A stretch of 26,504 bases of DNA from Mycolicibacterium flavescens (GCF_001722335.1 NZ_MIHA01000036.1:1-26504), one strand, 5' to 3'. Shown: positions 8,439 to 22,634, counted from the first letter of the stretch. Program-made: numbers and translations. The notes: generated from the sequence alone by a model not told the origin.

Positions 8439-9422
8439 TCATTGCTTGGACGCGCTCATCAAGTCCACTATCCGCTGCAGATCGTCGACCGAGCCGAACT
8501 CCACCACGATCTTGCCTTTTCGTTTGCCGAGGCTCACCGTGACGCGGGTGTCGAAGGCTGTCGACAGCCGCTCAGCAACGTCCTGCAGTCCGGGCATGTT
8601 GATCGGCTTGCGCTTGGGTGCCGACGGCGGGGTCGGCCCCTCCCGGTTCGCGAGCGTGACCGCCTCCTCGGTCGCGCGCACCGACAGACCCTCCGCCACG
8701 ATCCGCGCGGCGAGCTCCTCCTGCTTCTCCGGGCCGCCTTCCAGCGACAGCAGCGCCCGCGCGTGGCCGGCCGACAGCACGCCGGCGGCGACCCGGCGCT
8801 GCACCGCGATCGGCAACCGCAGCAGCCGGATCATGTTGGTGATCAACGGACGCGACCGCCCGATGCGCGACGCCAGTTCATCGTGGGTGACCCCGAACTC
8901 GTCGAGCAGCTGCTGATAGGCGGCCGCCTCTTCGAGGGGGTTGAGCTGGACGCGGTGGATGTTCTCCAGCAGCGCGTCGCGCAGCATGTCGTCGTCGCCG
9001 GTCTCCCGGACGATCGCCGGGATCGTCGCCAACTCGGCCTGCTGGGCGGCGCGCCACCGGCGCTCCCCCATCACCAGTTGATAGCGCGGGGCGCCCGGCT
9101 CCCCCGGCGGCAGGGCCCGCACCACGATCGGCTGCATGAGACCGAACTCGCGGATCGAGTGGACGAGTTCGGCCAGTGCCTCGTCGTCGAAGACCTGGCG
9201 GGGCTGGCGCGGGTTCGGCTCGATGGCCGACGGCTCGATCTCGCGGTACACCGCGCCGACGGGATTCGCGTCACCCGCCTCGGACGGCCCGCCGATGACG
9301 ACGTCCGCGGCGGCTGCGCCCATGCGAGGTCCGAATCCGGTGTCGCCCTCGGCCGGCCCGGTCGGGATGAGCGACGCGAGCCCGCGTCCGAGACCGCTGC
9401 GCTTGCGTGACGGTTGGGTCAT
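8439..9422 (-). CDS. parB: Chromosome partitioning protein ParB
   Basis: A 327-residue CTP-dependent DNA clamp that loads at parS, spreads, and is pulled by ParA to segregate new origins. The N-terminus reads [11 protein letters not shown], the conserved ParA-contact segment. The nucleotide-binding core has GERRWRAA (119-126) and ENIHR (153-157). The parS-reading helix-turn-helix is at about 178-200 ([19 protein letters not shown]), and the C-terminal dimer domain closes the protein. AGGAG precedes the ATG by about 7 bases. It lies 25 bases downstream of parA on the same strand, and three parS sites are 0.9-1.7 kb upstream. In mycobacteria it also interacts with the polar protein Wag31. Confidence 0.97.
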   Translation of the reverse strand: MTQPSRKRSGLGRGLASLIPTGPAEGDTGFGPRMGAAAADVVIGGPSEAGDANPVGAVYREIEPSAIEPNPRQPRQVFDDEALAELVHSIREFGLMQPIVVRALPPGEPGAPRYQLVMGERRWRAAQQAELATIPAIVRETGDDDMLRDALLENIHRVQLNPLEEAAAYQQLLDEFGVTHDELASRIGRSRPLITNMIRLLRLPIAVQRRVAAGVLSAGHARALLSLEGGPEKQEELAARIVAEGLSVRATEEAVTLANREGPTPPSAPKRKPINMPGLQDVAERLSTAFDTRVTVSLGKRKGKIVVEFGSVDDLQRIVDLMSASKQ

Positions 9423-9447
9423 GACTGCTCTCCTGTTCGGACCGTAC

Positions 9448-11755
<2,308 letters not shown>

Positions 11756-11793
11756 ATCCGTCTCTCCTCATCCCCACGGGGTCTGCGCCCCGG

Positions 11794-12900
11794 TCAACGT
11801 TTCCGTTTCTTCTGTCGCCCGCCGGGCCGCGGCGTGGCCCCCGGGCGCGGCGTGCGGGACGCGCCCGCCGACGTCTTCCCGGGGCTGCTGCCGGTGGCCT
11901 TCTTCGGAGCCGCGTCGCTGTCGTCGGTGTCGGCGTCCTCAGCCGCGGTGCCCTCGCCGGCTTGCCCGCCGGCCGCCTCACTCTTGGCCTTGCGCTTCGG
12001 CTTGGCTCCGGGTGGCGGTGCGTTCTTCGCCTGGCGCTCCTGGGCCTCGAGCTTCTTGGCCTCTTCTTCCTTCTCGATCCTGCCGAACACATAGTGCTGC
12101 TGACCGAAGGTCCAGATGTTGTTGGCCAACCAGTACATGATGATGGCGAGCGGCAGGAAGGGTCCGCCGGCGACCACGCCGAACGGGAACACGTACAGCG
12201 CCAACTTGTTCATCAACGCGGTCTGCGGGTTGGCCGCGGCCTCCGGACTCTGCCGCGCGACCGAGGCCCGGCTGTTGAAGTAGGTTGCGACGCCGGCCAG
12301 AATCATGATCGGCACGCCCACCGCGATCACCGAAGCGCGGTTGAATTCGTTGAACGCGTCCAGACCCGTCGTCTGAACCATCCACGCGCCGATGGGCGCG
12401 CCGAACAAGTGCGCATCGAGGAAGTGGCCGACGTCGGTGGCGCTGAACACGTAGTTGGGCAGCGACCGGTTCGTCGCCGGGTCCAGGTGCTGGGCCCCGA
12501 TCCCGTAGCCGCCTGTGCGGTTGAACGACCGCAGCACGTGGAACAGGCCGATGAACACCGGGATCTGAGCGAGCATCGGCAGGCACCCGAGGATCGGGTT
12601 GAACCCGTGTTCCTTCTGCAGCTTCTGCATCTCGAGCGCCATCCGCTGGCGGTCCTTGCCGTACTTCTTCTGCAGCGCCTTGATCTGCGGCTGCAGCTCC
12701 TGCATTTGGCGCGTCGTCCGGATCTGCTTCACGAACGGCTTGTACAGGATGGCGCGGAGGGTGAACACGAGGAACATCACCGACAGCGCCCAGGCGAAGA
12801 AGTTCGACGGCCCCAGCAGGAAGGCGAACAGCTTGTACCAGACCCACATGATCGCCGACACCGGGTAGTAGATGATGTCGAGGCTGAACCAGTTAAACAC
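11794..12900 (-). CDS. yidC: Membrane protein insertase YidC
   Basis: A 368-residue insertase (Oxa1 family) that places proteins in the inner membrane alone or with SecYEG. Hydrophobic helices lie near residues 9-30, 34-52, about 105-125 and in the 180-275 region. Arg49 in TLRAILYKP is a plausible hydrophilic-groove arginine, and the charged hairpin between helices 2 and 3 (about 57-100) matches the family's cytoplasmic coiled coil. The tail after about 300 is very basic and ends KKRKR, as expected for ribosome contact. There is no lipobox. The GTG at 12900 is chosen because AGGAAG precedes it and the protein then begins at [12 protein letters not shown]; it overlaps the yidD end by 8 bases. 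Confidence 0.95.
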   Translation of the reverse strand: MFNWFSLDIIYYPVSAIMWVWYKLFAFLLGPSNFFAWALSVMFLVFTLRAILYKPFVKQIRTTRQMQELQPQIKALQKKYGKDRQRMALEMQKLQKEHGFNPILGCLPMLAQIPVFIGLFHVLRSFNRTGGYGIGAQHLDPATNRSLPNYVFSATDVGHFLDAHLFGAPIGAWMVQTTGLDAFNEFNRASVIAVGVPIMILAGVATYFNSRASVARQSPEAAANPQTALMNKLALYVFPFGVVAGGPFLPLAIIMYWLANNIWTFGQQHYVFGRIEKEEEAKKLEAQERQAKNAPPPGAKPKRKAKSEAAGGQAGEGTAAEDADTDDSDAAPKKATGSSPGKTSAGASRTPRPGATPRPGGRQKKRKR

Positions 12901-13267
12901 GCGTCTCGCTTCCTGCTCGCTTGGCTGACACGCCTCCGCCCACGTCGGCGACCATGTCTTCCGCGTCTTTCGGGAACTCCTTCGCGGGCACACACCGGTG
13001 CGCGTCGCCTTGCCCGTCCGAGGTCGGGCGTTCCGGGATCGGGTCCCATCCTCCCCTATGCCACGGTCCGCACTTCAGCAGCCGTATCACCGCCAGCCAT
13101 CCACCGCGGATCAGCCCGTACTCGGTCAGGGCGTCGACGGCGTATTGGCTGCAGGTCGGCATGAACCGGCACGTCGGCAGCCGCAGCGGCGAGATCGTGT
13201 GCCGGTAGAGCTGAATGCAGAAGATGACGCCGCGCGCGGCCAAGGACTTCACGGCCGAGGACTTCAC
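12893..13267 (-). CDS. yidD: Membrane protein insertion efficiency factor YidD
   Basis: A 124-residue protein of the YidD (DUF37) family, which helps YidC-dependent membrane insertion. The family signature is clear: [11 protein letters not shown], then [19 protein letters not shown], then [17 protein letters not shown]. The N-terminus can form an amphipathic membrane-bound helix. The GTG at 13267 overlaps the rnpA stop as GTGA. A near-duplicate 15-base unit starts again at 13252 with a second GTG, so initiation could occur at either. The gene order rnpA-yidD-yidC is conserved in bacteria and supports the role. Confidence 0.93.
   Translation of the reverse strand: MKSSAVKSLAARGVIFCIQLYRHTISPLRLPTCRFMPTCSQYAVDALTEYGLIRGGWLAVIRLLKCGPWHRGGWDPIPERPTSDGQGDAHRCVPAKEFPKDAEDMVADVGGGVSAKRAGSETRV
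13238..13267 (-). repeat. Tandem 15-bp duplication at the yidD start
   Basis: Two adjacent 15-base units (13253-13267 and 13238-13252), 14 of 15 identical, each beginning with GTGAAGTCCT on the minus strand. They encode the near-repeat (V)KSSA/VKSLA and duplicate the possible start codon. Confidence 0.7.
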
Positions 13268-13623
13268 GGGCGGGCCCCGATCTTGGGCTGCACCCGCCGC
13301 AGTGCGCTACGCAGTTGCTTCTCGAGTTGCGCGGACATCGCGGATCGGCTGCTGGGCAGTGCCCGGATCACCACCCGGTCGGCGGGATCCAGTTCGTCGA
13401 GCACCCCGCGCGCGACGTGGCGCAGTCGGCGCGCGACCCGGTGGCGGACGACGGCGTTGCCGACCGATTTGGACACGACGAGCCCGACGCGGGGTCCCGC
13501 ATCGGGCTCGGAGTCGCTGCGTAACGCGTGGACGACGAGATCGGGCTGCGCAGCGCGCACCCCACGACTGACGGTGGTCCCGAACTCGGTCGAGCGCGTC
13601 ATCCGGTGTTGCGCCGGAAGCAC
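13264..13623 (-). CDS. rnpA: Ribonuclease P protein component
   Basis: A 119-residue basic protein that binds RNase P RNA to mature the 5' ends of tRNAs. It has the family signature as [16 protein letters not shown] (about 54-69), with the Arg-rich helix that contacts the catalytic RNA. The common GNA..RNR form reads RHR here, as recalled for other mycobacteria. The start is GTG at 13623, 21 bases after the rpmH stop. An internal ATG at codon 8 is possible, but the first residues (MLPAQHRM) match the conserved family start MLP..-R. The stop overlaps the yidD start. Confidence 0.95.
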   Translation of the reverse strand: MLPAQHRMTRSTEFGTTVSRGVRAAQPDLVVHALRSDSEPDAGPRVGLVVSKSVGNAVVRHRVARRLRHVARGVLDELDPADRVVIRALPSSRSAMSAQLEKQLRSALRRVQPKIGARP

Positions 13624-13644
13624 CGCCTCAGACCTCGGTTCGAA

Positions 13645-13788
13645 TCACGCAGTCAGCTTGCGGCGACCCTTGCCACGGCGATTCGCGACGATCGCCCGGC
13701 CGGCCCGAGTGCGCATGCGCAGCCGGAACCCGTGCACGCGCGCCCGGCGCCGGTTGTTCGGCTGGAAGGTCCGCTTGCCCTTGGCCAC
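13645..13788 (-). CDS. rpmH: 50S ribosomal protein L34
   Basis: A 47-residue protein with the typical L34 sequence: [20 protein letters not shown], then [20 protein letters not shown]. It is a small, very basic component of the large subunit. GTG at 13788 has AAGGAGAG about 7 bases upstream; longer in-frame extensions are not part of the protein. It is the first gene of the leftward run and faces dnaA across a 610-base gap. Confidence 0.97.
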   Translation of the reverse strand: MAKGKRTFQPNNRRRARVHGFRLRMRTRAGRAIVANRRGKGRRKLTA

Positions 13789-13951
13789 GGCTGTCTCTCC
13801 TTGTGTGCGTTTGGCGGCCGCAGCCCACACCGAACGCATCTGCTTTCGGTGAGGACGCAGTCGCCGTTGATAAGCTCGTCCGTCTCGCTAGCCGGCGCGG
13901 TCTCCAGGCGTGCTGGTCGCAGCCGTATCGCCACGTACGGGCGACTGTTCG

Positions 13952-13980
13952 AGGGTACTGACGAGATTTCGCCGGGTCAA
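13952..13980 (-). promoter_or_regulatory. Candidate primary-sigma promoter for rpmH
   Basis: On the minus strand TTGACC (13980-13975) is followed after exactly 17 bases by TACCCT (13957-13952). This is close to the housekeeping consensus and points at rpmH, with a predicted leader of about 155 bases. Confidence 0.45.
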
Positions 13981-13982
13981 AC

Positions 13983-14000
13983 CTCGCCGTTCCCGGCGAG
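13983..14000. repeat. 7-bp GC hairpin with TTCC loop
   Basis: CTCGCCG (13983-13989), loop TTCC, CGGCGAG (13994-14000), perfectly paired. It lies just upstream of the candidate rpmH -35 and is not followed by a T-run. Confidence 0.55.
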
Positions 14001-14001
14001 C

Positions 14002-14049
14002 GTCGGGTTTGTGACGTAAACCCCCGAGAAGATCGGTCAAAAACCCGAC
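14002..14049. repeat. 14-bp inverted repeat upstream of rpmH and dnaA
   Basis: Left arm GTCGGGTTTGTGAC (14002-14015) and right arm GTCAAAAACCCGAC (14036-14049) pair at 13 of 14 positions across 20 bases. A shortened third copy, GTCAAACC, sits at 13976-13983 over the candidate rpmH -35. The spacing of about two helical turns suits a regulator binding as two dimers or by looping. No regulator is identified. Confidence 0.5.
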
Positions 14050-14138
14050 TCTCGGCGCCCGAGGCCCGGTTCCGGAGGCGGACCCGCAGGCCACCGGACC
14101 CGGGCGCAAATCTACGCCCGCGCAATGTTGCAGAACGG

Positions 14139-14167
14139 TTGGCACCCGCGGAGAAAACTGTTAGCTT
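14139..14167 (+). promoter_or_regulatory. Candidate dnaA promoter
   Basis: TTGGCA (14139-14144), 17-base spacer, TAGCTT (14162-14167). The -35 is a five-of-six match and the -10 keeps the key T, A and final T. It would give a leader of about 225 bases that includes the DnaA boxes. Confidence 0.35.
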
Positions 14168-14235
14168 CTGCCAATGCCGTTCGATAACGGAACGGCGACA
14201 GACAACAAGGCGGGGAACCCGACGACTCGTGAGCC

Positions 14236-14252
14236 CACGGTGTAGCACCGTG
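14236..14252. repeat. Perfect 7-bp inverted repeat in the dnaA leader
   Basis: CACGGTG (14236-14242), spacer TAG, CACCGTG (14246-14252). It could act as an operator or as an RNA hairpin in the dnaA leader. Confidence 0.45.
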
Positions 14253-14310
14253 ATGTGCCCCGGTTCGCGGCACTCCTGCCCGTAGACAACCGAACGAAGA
14301 CGACTGTCCG

Positions 14311-14343
14311 TTATCCACAGACTGGGGATAACTTTGTGGACAG
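14311..14343. promoter_or_regulatory. Three DnaA-box-like sites just upstream of dnaA
   Basis: A perfect E. coli-type box TTATCCACA at 14311-14319 on the + strand. TGGGGATAA at 14323-14331 is the complement of TTATCCCCA (one mismatch). TGTGGACAG at 14335-14343 is the complement of CTGTCCACA (one mismatch to TTGTCCACA). They lie 55-90 bases before the dnaA start and suggest that DnaA controls its own gene. Confidence 0.7.
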
Positions 14344-14398
14344 ATCGTGATCGTTCATTCGGTCGTCCCTGGATCGGCCTTGAAGGGGGTGCTCGTCA

Positions 14399-15877
14399 TT
14401 GACAGCTGACCCCGACCCACCATTCGTGTCCGTCTGGAACACCGTCGTTGCCGAACTCAACGGCAGCATGGGTACCGGCACCGACGGGCCGGCGCTGACT
14501 CCCCAGCAAAGGGCCTGGCTCAAGCTCGTCAAACCCCTCGTCATCACCGAGGGATTTGCTTTGCTCTCGGTTCCCACGCCGTTTGTGCAGAACGAGATCG
14601 AACGCCATCTCCGCGAGCCGATCATCACAGCATTGAGCCGTCAGCTCGGCCAGCGCGTCGAACTAGGTGTGCGCATCGCTGACCCGGGACCACCCGACGA
14701 CACCGACTCCGCCCTGACCGGACTCGCAGCGGTCACCGACGCCGACGAAGTCGACGAGGACCTGGAGGCGCGAGTCAGCGCCGAGGAGAGCTGGCCGCGG
14801 TACTTCAACAACCGCACCCCCAGCCCGATGGCCGACGACACCACCTCGGTCAACCTCAACCGTCGCTACACCTTCGACACGTTCGTGATCGGCGCATCGA
14901 ACCGGTTCGCCCACGCCGCGTCGCTGGCCATCGCCGAAGCGCCGGCCCGCGCCTACAACCCGCTGTTCATCTGGGGCGAATCCGGTCTGGGTAAGACCCA
15001 CCTGCTGCACGCCGCCGGCAACTACGCGCAGCGGCTGTTCCCCGGCATGCGGGTCAAATACGTCTCGACCGAGGAATTCACCAACGACTTCATCAACTCG
15101 CTGCGCGACGACCGCAAGGCGTCGTTCAAGCGCAGCTACCGCGACATCGATGTGCTGCTGGTCGACGACATCCAGTTCATCGAGGGCAAGGAAGGCATCC
15201 AGGAGGAGTTCTTCCACACCTTCAACACGCTGCACAACGCGAACAAGCAGATCGTCATCTCCTCGGACCGGCCCCCCAAGCAGTTGGCCACCCTCGAGGA
15301 CCGGCTCCGCACCCGCTTCGAGTGGGGTCTGATCACCGACGTCCAGCCGCCCGAACTCGAGACCCGCATCGCGATTCTGCGCAAGAAAGCCCAGATGGAC
15401 CGGCTCGACGTGCCCGACGACGTGTTGGAACTGATCGCCAGCAGCATCGAGCGCAACATCCGGGAACTCGAGGGCGCCCTGATCCGGGTGACCGCGTTCG
15501 CGTCGCTGAACAAGACTCCCATCGACCGGTCACTGGCCGAGATCGTGCTGCGGGATTTGATCTCCGACGCCAGCACGATGCAGATCAGCACGGCCGCGAT
15601 CATGGCGGCCACCGCCGAGTACTTCGAGACGTCGGTCGAGGAACTCCGCGGTCCCGGTAAGACCCGCTCGCTGGCGCAGTCGCGGCAGATCGCGATGTAC
15701 CTCTGCCGCGAGCTCACCGACCTGTCCCTGCCGAAGATCGGGCAGGCGTTCGGCCGCGACCACACCACTGTGATGTACGCCGAGAAGAAGATCCGCGGTG
15801 AAATGGCCGAGCGGCGTGAGGTTTTCGATCACGTCAAGGAGCTCACCACCCGGATCCGCCAGCGCGCCAAGCGCTGA
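14399..15877 (+). CDS. dnaA: Chromosomal replication initiator DnaA
   Basis: A 492-residue AAA+ initiator that binds DnaA boxes and opens oriC. Domain I is at about 1-90, followed by a variable acidic linker to about 155. The AAA+ domain has Walker A GESGLGKT (193-200) and Walker B LLVDDIQF (Asp256, Asp257). Domain IV ends with the DnaA signature [12 protein letters not shown] from Asp454. The start is a TTG at 14399, the rare codon also used by M. tuberculosis dnaA, with GAAGGGGGT about 8 bases upstream; no ATG or GTG fits the conserved N-terminus ([20 protein letters not shown]). A rare start codon would limit the amount of initiator made. Confidence 0.98.
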   Translation: MTADPDPPFVSVWNTVVAELNGSMGTGTDGPALTPQQRAWLKLVKPLVITEGFALLSVPTPFVQNEIERHLREPIITALSRQLGQRVELGVRIADPGPPDDTDSALTGLAAVTDADEVDEDLEARVSAEESWPRYFNNRTPSPMADDTTSVNLNRRYTFDTFVIGASNRFAHAASLAIAEAPARAYNPLFIWGESGLGKTHLLHAAGNYAQRLFPGMRVKYVSTEEFTNDFINSLRDDRKASFKRSYRDIDVLLVDDIQFIEGKEGIQEEFFHTFNTLHNANKQIVISSDRPPKQLATLEDRLRTRFEWGLITDVQPPELETRIAILRKKAQMDRLDVPDDVLELIASSIERNIRELEGALIRVTAFASLNKTPIDRSLAEIVLRDLISDASTMQISTAAIMAATAEYFETSVEELRGPGKTRSLAQSRQIAMYLCRELTDLSLPKIGQAFGRDHTTVMYAEKKIRGEMAERREVFDHVKELTTRIRQRAKR

Positions 15878-16461
15878 TCCGACCGTTCGACCGTGCCCGC
15901 CGCGCCTCCCGTGGCGGGCCTTGTGCTGCCTCAACGGGCTCTCCCCCGGCGCTCCGGAATCACCCACATCGGAAAAATCTTCGAATTTCTTCTGCACCGC
16001 CAACCACACCAGTCACAGCCTCAGGTTGTGCACACCGCTGTGGAGAACCTGGGACCAACTCCTGGAATGTGTGCCGATCGCTGCACAGCCGCCGCGAGTT
16101 CCACAACTCCTCGCGCGCCGTGCGCAGTTCATCCACAGATCGTTCACACCCCGGTCACCGCGCTCAACTGCGGATTCGACCACTCATCCCCATCCTCCAC
16201 AGGACCTAATACTGTTGCTTGTATATCTCCGTAGATTTCTCTTCGAAGAAGCACCTTGGGGACACAGGCGAACCTCGGGCGCCCCGGCGGTCCGATCGCG
16301 CGGATGTCACCCCCATCGATTAGCTTTCAAGTTCGGACGGAAAGCTCTACGGTGATTCATCGACAGCCGTTACGGTCGTCGGGGCGCATCGAATCGAGGC
16401 GTGGCGAGACACCGGGAAACCGCTGCTTATTGCTTGTTGTGGTATTGATCGAAGGGACTCT
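15878..16461. other. oriC: Probable chromosomal origin oriC (dnaA-dnaN intergenic region)
   Basis: 584 bases without a gene. DnaA-box-like 9-mers (mycobacterial consensus close to TTGTCCACA) are TTGTGCACA at 16026-16034, the complement of TTCTCCACA at 16039-16047, TCATCCACA at 16129-16137 and TCCTCCACA at 16193-16201, with a poorer AGTTCCACA at 16097-16105. An AT-rich patch (CTAATACTGTTGCTTGTATA and onward, about 16206-16250) follows the last box and is the best unwinding candidate. The position between dnaA and dnaN is where mycobacterial origins have been mapped. Confidence 0.85.
15895..15919 (+). terminator. Possible dnaA terminator hairpin
   Basis: GCCCGCC (15895-15901) pairs fully with GGCGGGC (15913-15919) around an 11-base loop, 18 bases after the dnaA stop. 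The following bases are CTTGTG, not a true T-run, as is common for mycobacterial intrinsic ends. Confidence 0.4.
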
Positions 16462-17661
16462 ATGGACGTGGCGACGACAACAGTTGGTGTCACCGATCTG
16501 AAGTTCCGCCTGGTGCGAGAAGACTTCGCCGACGCGGTGGCGTGGGTGGCTCGTAACCTGCCCACCCGGCCCACGGTTCCGGTCCTCGCCGGCGTCCTGC
16601 TCACCGGATCCGACGACGGCCTGACGATCTCGGGGTTCGACTACGAGGTCTCCGCCGAAGTACGGGTTCCCGCCGAGATCGCCTCGCCAGGAAGCGTTTT
16701 GGTGTCCGGACGGTTGTTGTCCGACATCACCAAGGCGTTGCCGGCCAAGCCCATCGACGTCACGGTCGAGGGCACCAGGGTGTCGTTGACCTGCGGCAGC
16801 TCCCGGTTCTCACTGCCGACGATGGCCGTCGAGGACTACCCGACACTGCCCAGCCTTCCCGAGGAGACCGGCGTGATCTCCGCCGACGTGTTCTCCGAGG
16901 CCATCGGTCAGGTCGCTATCGCCGCCGGCCGCGATGACACGCTGCCGATGCTGACCGGCATCCGCGTCGAAATCACCGGCGAGAAGGTGGTTTTGGCGGC
17001 TACCGACAGGTTCCGCCTGGCGGTGCGCGAACTGACCTGGTCCACCGCGAGCGCCGACGTCGAGGCCGCGGTGCTGGTGCCGGCCAAGACGTTGTCCGAA
17101 GCGGCCAAGGCCGGCTCCGACAGCGGTGACGTGCACCTGTCGTTGGGTGCGGGGTCGGCGGTCGGCAAGGAAGGGCTGCTCGGTATCAGCAGCGGAGGCA
17201 AGCGCAGCACCACCCGGCTGCTGGACGCGGAGTTCCCGAAGTTCCGCCAGCTGCTGCCCACCGAGCACACCGCGATGGCGACCATCGGTGTCGCCGAGCT
17301 GACCGAGGCGATCAAACGTGTCGCGCTGGTGGCCGATCGCGGTGCTCAGGTGCGGATGGAGTTCACCGACGACGTGCTGCACCTGTCCGCGGGCGCCGAC
17401 GACGTCGGGCGGGCCGAAGAAGACCTGCAGGTGTCGTTCGTCGGTGACCCGCTGACCATCGCGTTCAACCCGAACTACCTCACCGACGGCCTGAGCTCGC
17501 TGCACTCGGAGCGCGTGACCTTCGGTTTCACCACGCCCAGCCGTCCGGCGGTGCTGCGTCCGGCCGGCGAGGATGATGGAGAGGTCGGTGCGACGGGGCC
17601 GTTCCCCGCCGCTCAGACCGACTATGTCTACCTGTTGATGCCGGTACGGCTTCCCGGCTGA
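16462..17661 (+). CDS. dnaN: DNA polymerase III beta subunit (sliding clamp)
   Basis: A 399-residue clamp that encircles DNA and tethers the replicative polymerase. The three clamp folds are at about 1-130, 135-255 and 260-399. Recognisable segments include [12 protein letters not shown] near residue 32, ATDRFRLAV near 180, and the C-terminal [12 protein letters not shown] that forms the partner-binding edge. The ATG at 16462 follows GAAGGGA. Its size and position after oriC match mycobacterial DnaN, the target of griselimycin. It is followed after 28 bases by gnd. Confidence 0.98.
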   Translation: MDVATTTVGVTDLKFRLVREDFADAVAWVARNLPTRPTVPVLAGVLLTGSDDGLTISGFDYEVSAEVRVPAEIASPGSVLVSGRLLSDITKALPAKPIDVTVEGTRVSLTCGSSRFSLPTMAVEDYPTLPSLPEETGVISADVFSEAIGQVAIAAGRDDTLPMLTGIRVEITGEKVVLAATDRFRLAVRELTWSTASADVEAAVLVPAKTLSEAAKAGSDSGDVHLSLGAGSAVGKEGLLGISSGGKRSTTRLLDAEFPKFRQLLPTEHTAMATIGVAELTEAIKRVALVADRGAQVRMEFTDDVLHLSAGADDVGRAEEDLQVSFVGDPLTIAFNPNYLTDGLSSLHSERVTFGFTTPSRPAVLRPAGEDDGEVGATGPFPAAQTDYVYLLMPVRLPG

Positions 17662-17689
17662 CCGGCCCGGCGCCACGGAAGGGGCGTAT

Positions 17690-18583
17690 ATGCAACTCGG
17701 TCTGGTCGGCCTGGGCAAGATGGGCTTCAACATGCGCGAGCGCCTGCGGCGCGGCGGACATGAAGTCATCGGATACGACCCGCGACCGGAAGTGACCGAT
17801 GTGCCGACCCTGGCGGCGTTGGCCGCCGCGCTCGACGCGCCCCGCGTGGTGTGGGTGATGGTGCCGTCGGGCCCGATCACCCGCGAGACCATCACGGCGC
17901 TGGCCGAGGAACTCGGCGAGGGTGACCTGGTCATCGACGGGGGCAACTCCCGCTACACCGAAGACGCCCCGCATGCAGAACTATTGGGCGCCAAGGGAAT
18001 CGGATTCATCGACGCAGGTGTCTCCGGCGGTGTCTGGGGGCTCGACGAAGGTTACGGACTGATGGTCGGCGGCGCTGACGCCGATATCGCCAGGGTGATG
18101 CCGATCTTCGACGCGCTGCGCCCACCGGGACCGCGCGAAGACGGGTTCGTGCACGCCGGCCCGGTCGGCGCGGGGCACTACGCGAAGATGGTGCACAACG
18201 GCATCGAGTACGGGCTGATGATGGCCTACGCCGAAGGCTACGAACTGCTCGCCGCCGAGGAGTTGATCACCGACACCCAGGCCGTCATCCAGGCCTGGAC
18301 CAACGGCACCGTGGTTCGTTCGTGGCTGCAGCAGCTGCTGGCCAAGGCGCTCAAGGAAGACCCGAAGTTCGTCGAAATCAGCGGTTACACCGAAGATTCC
18401 GGCGAAGGGCGGTGGACCGTCGAGGAGGCGATCGCCCACCGCGTCCCGATGCCGGTGATCGCGGCGTCGCTGTTCGCCCGGTTCGCGTCCCGGCAGGAGG
18501 ACTCGCCGGCGATGAAGGCGGTTTCGGCGTTGCGCAACCAGTTCGGCGGGCACGCGGTCAAGCGGATCAGCGAGTCGGGGTAG
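17690..18583 (+). CDS. gnd: 6-phosphogluconate dehydrogenase, short form (GndA-like)
   Basis: A 297-residue dehydrogenase expected to convert 6-phosphogluconate to ribulose 5-phosphate with release of CO2. The Rossmann motif is GLGKMG (7-12). The substrate segment DGGNSRY and the catalytic stretch [16 protein letters not shown] with Lys166 are intact, as is [15 protein letters not shown]. At about 300 residues it is the short bacterial class, not the 480-residue form. GGAAGGGG precedes the ATG. The dnaN-gnd-recF order is known in Streptomyces and, as recalled, rapid-growing mycobacteria, while M. tuberculosis lacks gnd at this place. Confidence 0.94.
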   Translation: MQLGLVGLGKMGFNMRERLRRGGHEVIGYDPRPEVTDVPTLAALAAALDAPRVVWVMVPSGPITRETITALAEELGEGDLVIDGGNSRYTEDAPHAELLGAKGIGFIDAGVSGGVWGLDEGYGLMVGGADADIARVMPIFDALRPPGPREDGFVHAGPVGAGHYAKMVHNGIEYGLMMAYAEGYELLAAEELITDTQAVIQAWTNGTVVRSWLQQLLAKALKEDPKFVEISGYTEDSGEGRWTVEEAIAHRVPMPVIAASLFARFASRQEDSPAMKAVSALRNQFGGHAVKRISESG

Positions 18584-18594
18584 GAGCCGGACCC

Positions 18595-19758
18595 GTGTAC
18601 GTCCGTCGCCTGGCGCTGACCGACTTCCGCTCCTGGCCGAAGGTCGAGCTGGATCTCGAGCCCGGCCGGACCGTGTTCGTCGGCCGCAACGGCTTCGGTA
18701 AGACGAATCTGGTTGAGGCGCTGTGGTATTCGTCGACGCTTGGCTCACATCGGGTGGCTACCGACGCGCCGCTGATCCGGACGGGCGCCGAACGCGCAGT
18801 GGTCTCGACGATCGTCGTCAACGAGGGCCGCGAGCTCGCCGTCGACCTGGAGATCACCGCCGGGCGGGCCAACAAGGCCCGGTTGAACCGCTCCCCCGTG
18901 CGCAGTGCCCGCGAGATTCTCGGTGCGCTGCGGGCGGTGCTGTTCGCACCGGAGGATCTGGCACTGGTGCGCGGCGACCCCGGCGAGCGCCGCCGGTATC
19001 TCGACGACCTGGCCACCATCCGTCGCCCCCAGGTCGCGGCGATCCGCGCCGACTACGACAAGGTGCTGCGGCAGCGGACCGCACTGTTGAAGTCCGCGTC
19101 GGGCGCCCGATTCCGCGGTGACCGAGGGGTTTTCGACAGCCTGGACGTGTGGGACGGCCACCTCGCAGAAACCGGCGCACGCTTGCTGGCGGCGCGCGTG
19201 CAGCTGACCAATCAACTCGCACCCGAGGTGGAGAAGGCCTACCAGCTGCTGGCGCCGACGTCGCGGCCGGCGGCGATCCGGTACCGGAGCAAGGTGGAGG
19301 TCGTCGAACAGGAAGCCGCGACCGGCACCGTCGACCCGGAACTGTTCGAGGCCGCACTCCTGGCCGAGCTGGCACGTCGCCGCGACGCGGAACTGGAACG
19401 CGGTGTCTGCCTCGTCGGCCCGCACCGAGACGATCTCGAGCTGCGCCTCGGGGACCAGATCGCCAAAGGCTTTGCCAGTCATGGTGAATCGTGGTCGATG
19501 GCGCTGTCGCTACGGTTGGCGGCCTATGAGCTGCTGCGCGCCGAGAGTGGGGACCCGGTGTTGCTGCTGGACGACGTGTTCGCCGAGCTGGATACCGCGC
19601 GCCGGCAGGCGCTGGCCAACGTCGCCGCGACCGCCGAGCAGGTCCTGGTGACCGCCGCTGTGCCCGAAGACATTCCAAGTGAGTGGGACACCCGCAGGAT
19701 CTCGGTGACGATGCGCGACGAGGATTCGGGACGGATATCGGTGATCGACGATGAATGA
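18595..19758 (+). CDS. recF: DNA replication and repair protein RecF
   Basis: A 387-residue SMC-like ATPase that helps load RecA at single-strand gaps. The N-terminus reads [12 protein letters not shown]. Walker A is GRNGFGKT (30-37), ERRRYLDDL is in the middle, the signature region is around [16 protein letters not shown], and Walker B is [11 protein letters not shown]. The GTG at 18595 has AGGAG (18582-18586) eight bases upstream, which overlaps the gnd stop codon; a longer upstream frame lies inside gnd. The end overlaps dciA by 8 bases. Confidence 0.97.
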   Translation: MYVRRLALTDFRSWPKVELDLEPGRTVFVGRNGFGKTNLVEALWYSSTLGSHRVATDAPLIRTGAERAVVSTIVVNEGRELAVDLEITAGRANKARLNRSPVRSAREILGALRAVLFAPEDLALVRGDPGERRRYLDDLATIRRPQVAAIRADYDKVLRQRTALLKSASGARFRGDRGVFDSLDVWDGHLAETGARLLAARVQLTNQLAPEVEKAYQLLAPTSRPAAIRYRSKVEVVEQEAATGTVDPELFEAALLAELARRRDAELERGVCLVGPHRDDLELRLGDQIAKGFASHGESWSMALSLRLAAYELLRAESGDPVLLLDDVFAELDTARRQALANVAATAEQVLVTAAVPEDIPSEWDTRRISVTMRDEDSGRISVIDDE

Positions 19759-20332
19759 GCCCGACGAAGACGTCTCCGGAGTTTCCGAACGTGACGAAAT
19801 GGGCCCGCCCCCTCACCTTGCCCATCTCGCCGGAATGGACCTGGTGCGCCGCACCCTCGAGGAGGCTCGCGGCGCCGCCCGCAGCCAGGGCAAGGACGTC
19901 GGCCGGGGAAATCAGCGCGCACCGCGGCGCATCGCCGGGTCCAGCCGGCGGCGGTGGTCGGGGCCGGGCCCGGACGGCCGCGACCCGCAACCGCTGGGCA
20001 CGGCGGCCACCGAACTGGCCCGCACCCGCGGCTGGTCGGGGCGGGTCGCCGAAGGCGCGGTGTTCGGGCGGTGGGCCAGCGTCGTCGGTGACGGCATCGC
20101 CGACCACGCCACGCCGACCTCCCTGCACGACGGGGTGCTGACCATCTCGGCGGAATCGACCGCGTGGGCCACCCAGCTGCGGATGGTGCAGGCCCAGGTG
20201 TTGGCCAAGATCGCCGACGCGGTGGGAGACGGTGTGGTGAAGTCGCTGCGTATCGTCGGCCCGGTGGCGCCGTCGTGGCGGAAAGGGCGCTATCACGTCT
20301 CCGGTCGGGGACCCCGCGACACCTACGGATAG
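19751..20332 (+). CDS. dciA: DciA-family (DUF721) replicative helicase loader
   Basis: A 193-residue protein corresponding to M. tuberculosis Rv0004. The N-terminal 75 residues look disordered and basic. The C-terminal part (about 85-170) is a DUF721 KH-like fold: [19 protein letters not shown], then [19 protein letters not shown], then a helix and a final strand. DciA proteins replace DnaC/DnaI as loaders or operators of the DnaB helicase in most bacteria and are essential in mycobacteria. The ATG lies inside the recF end, which suggests coupled translation. The placement between recF and gyrB fits a replication role. Confidence 0.9.
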   Translation: MNEPDEDVSGVSERDEMGPPPHLAHLAGMDLVRRTLEEARGAARSQGKDVGRGNQRAPRRIAGSSRRRWSGPGPDGRDPQPLGTAATELARTRGWSGRVAEGAVFGRWASVVGDGIADHATPTSLHDGVLTISAESTAWATQLRMVQAQVLAKIADAVGDGVVKSLRIVGPVAPSWRKGRYHVSGRGPRDTYG

Positions 20333-22598
<2,266 letters not shown>

Positions 22599-22634
22599 TC
22601 CTATTTGCTGACAATTGCCGAAGGCTGATAACCG

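Larger units (their letters stand above)
13789..14398. other. rpmH-dnaA divergent intergenic control region
   Basis: 610 bases with no convincing gene. They hold a candidate rpmH promoter (13952-13980), a GC hairpin (13983-14000), a long inverted repeat (14002-14049), a candidate dnaA promoter (14139-14167), a 7-bp perfect inverted repeat (14236-14252) and three DnaA-box-like 9-mers (14311-14343). In mycobacteria the replication origin itself is on the other side of dnaA, so this stretch is mainly regulatory. Confidence 0.85.
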
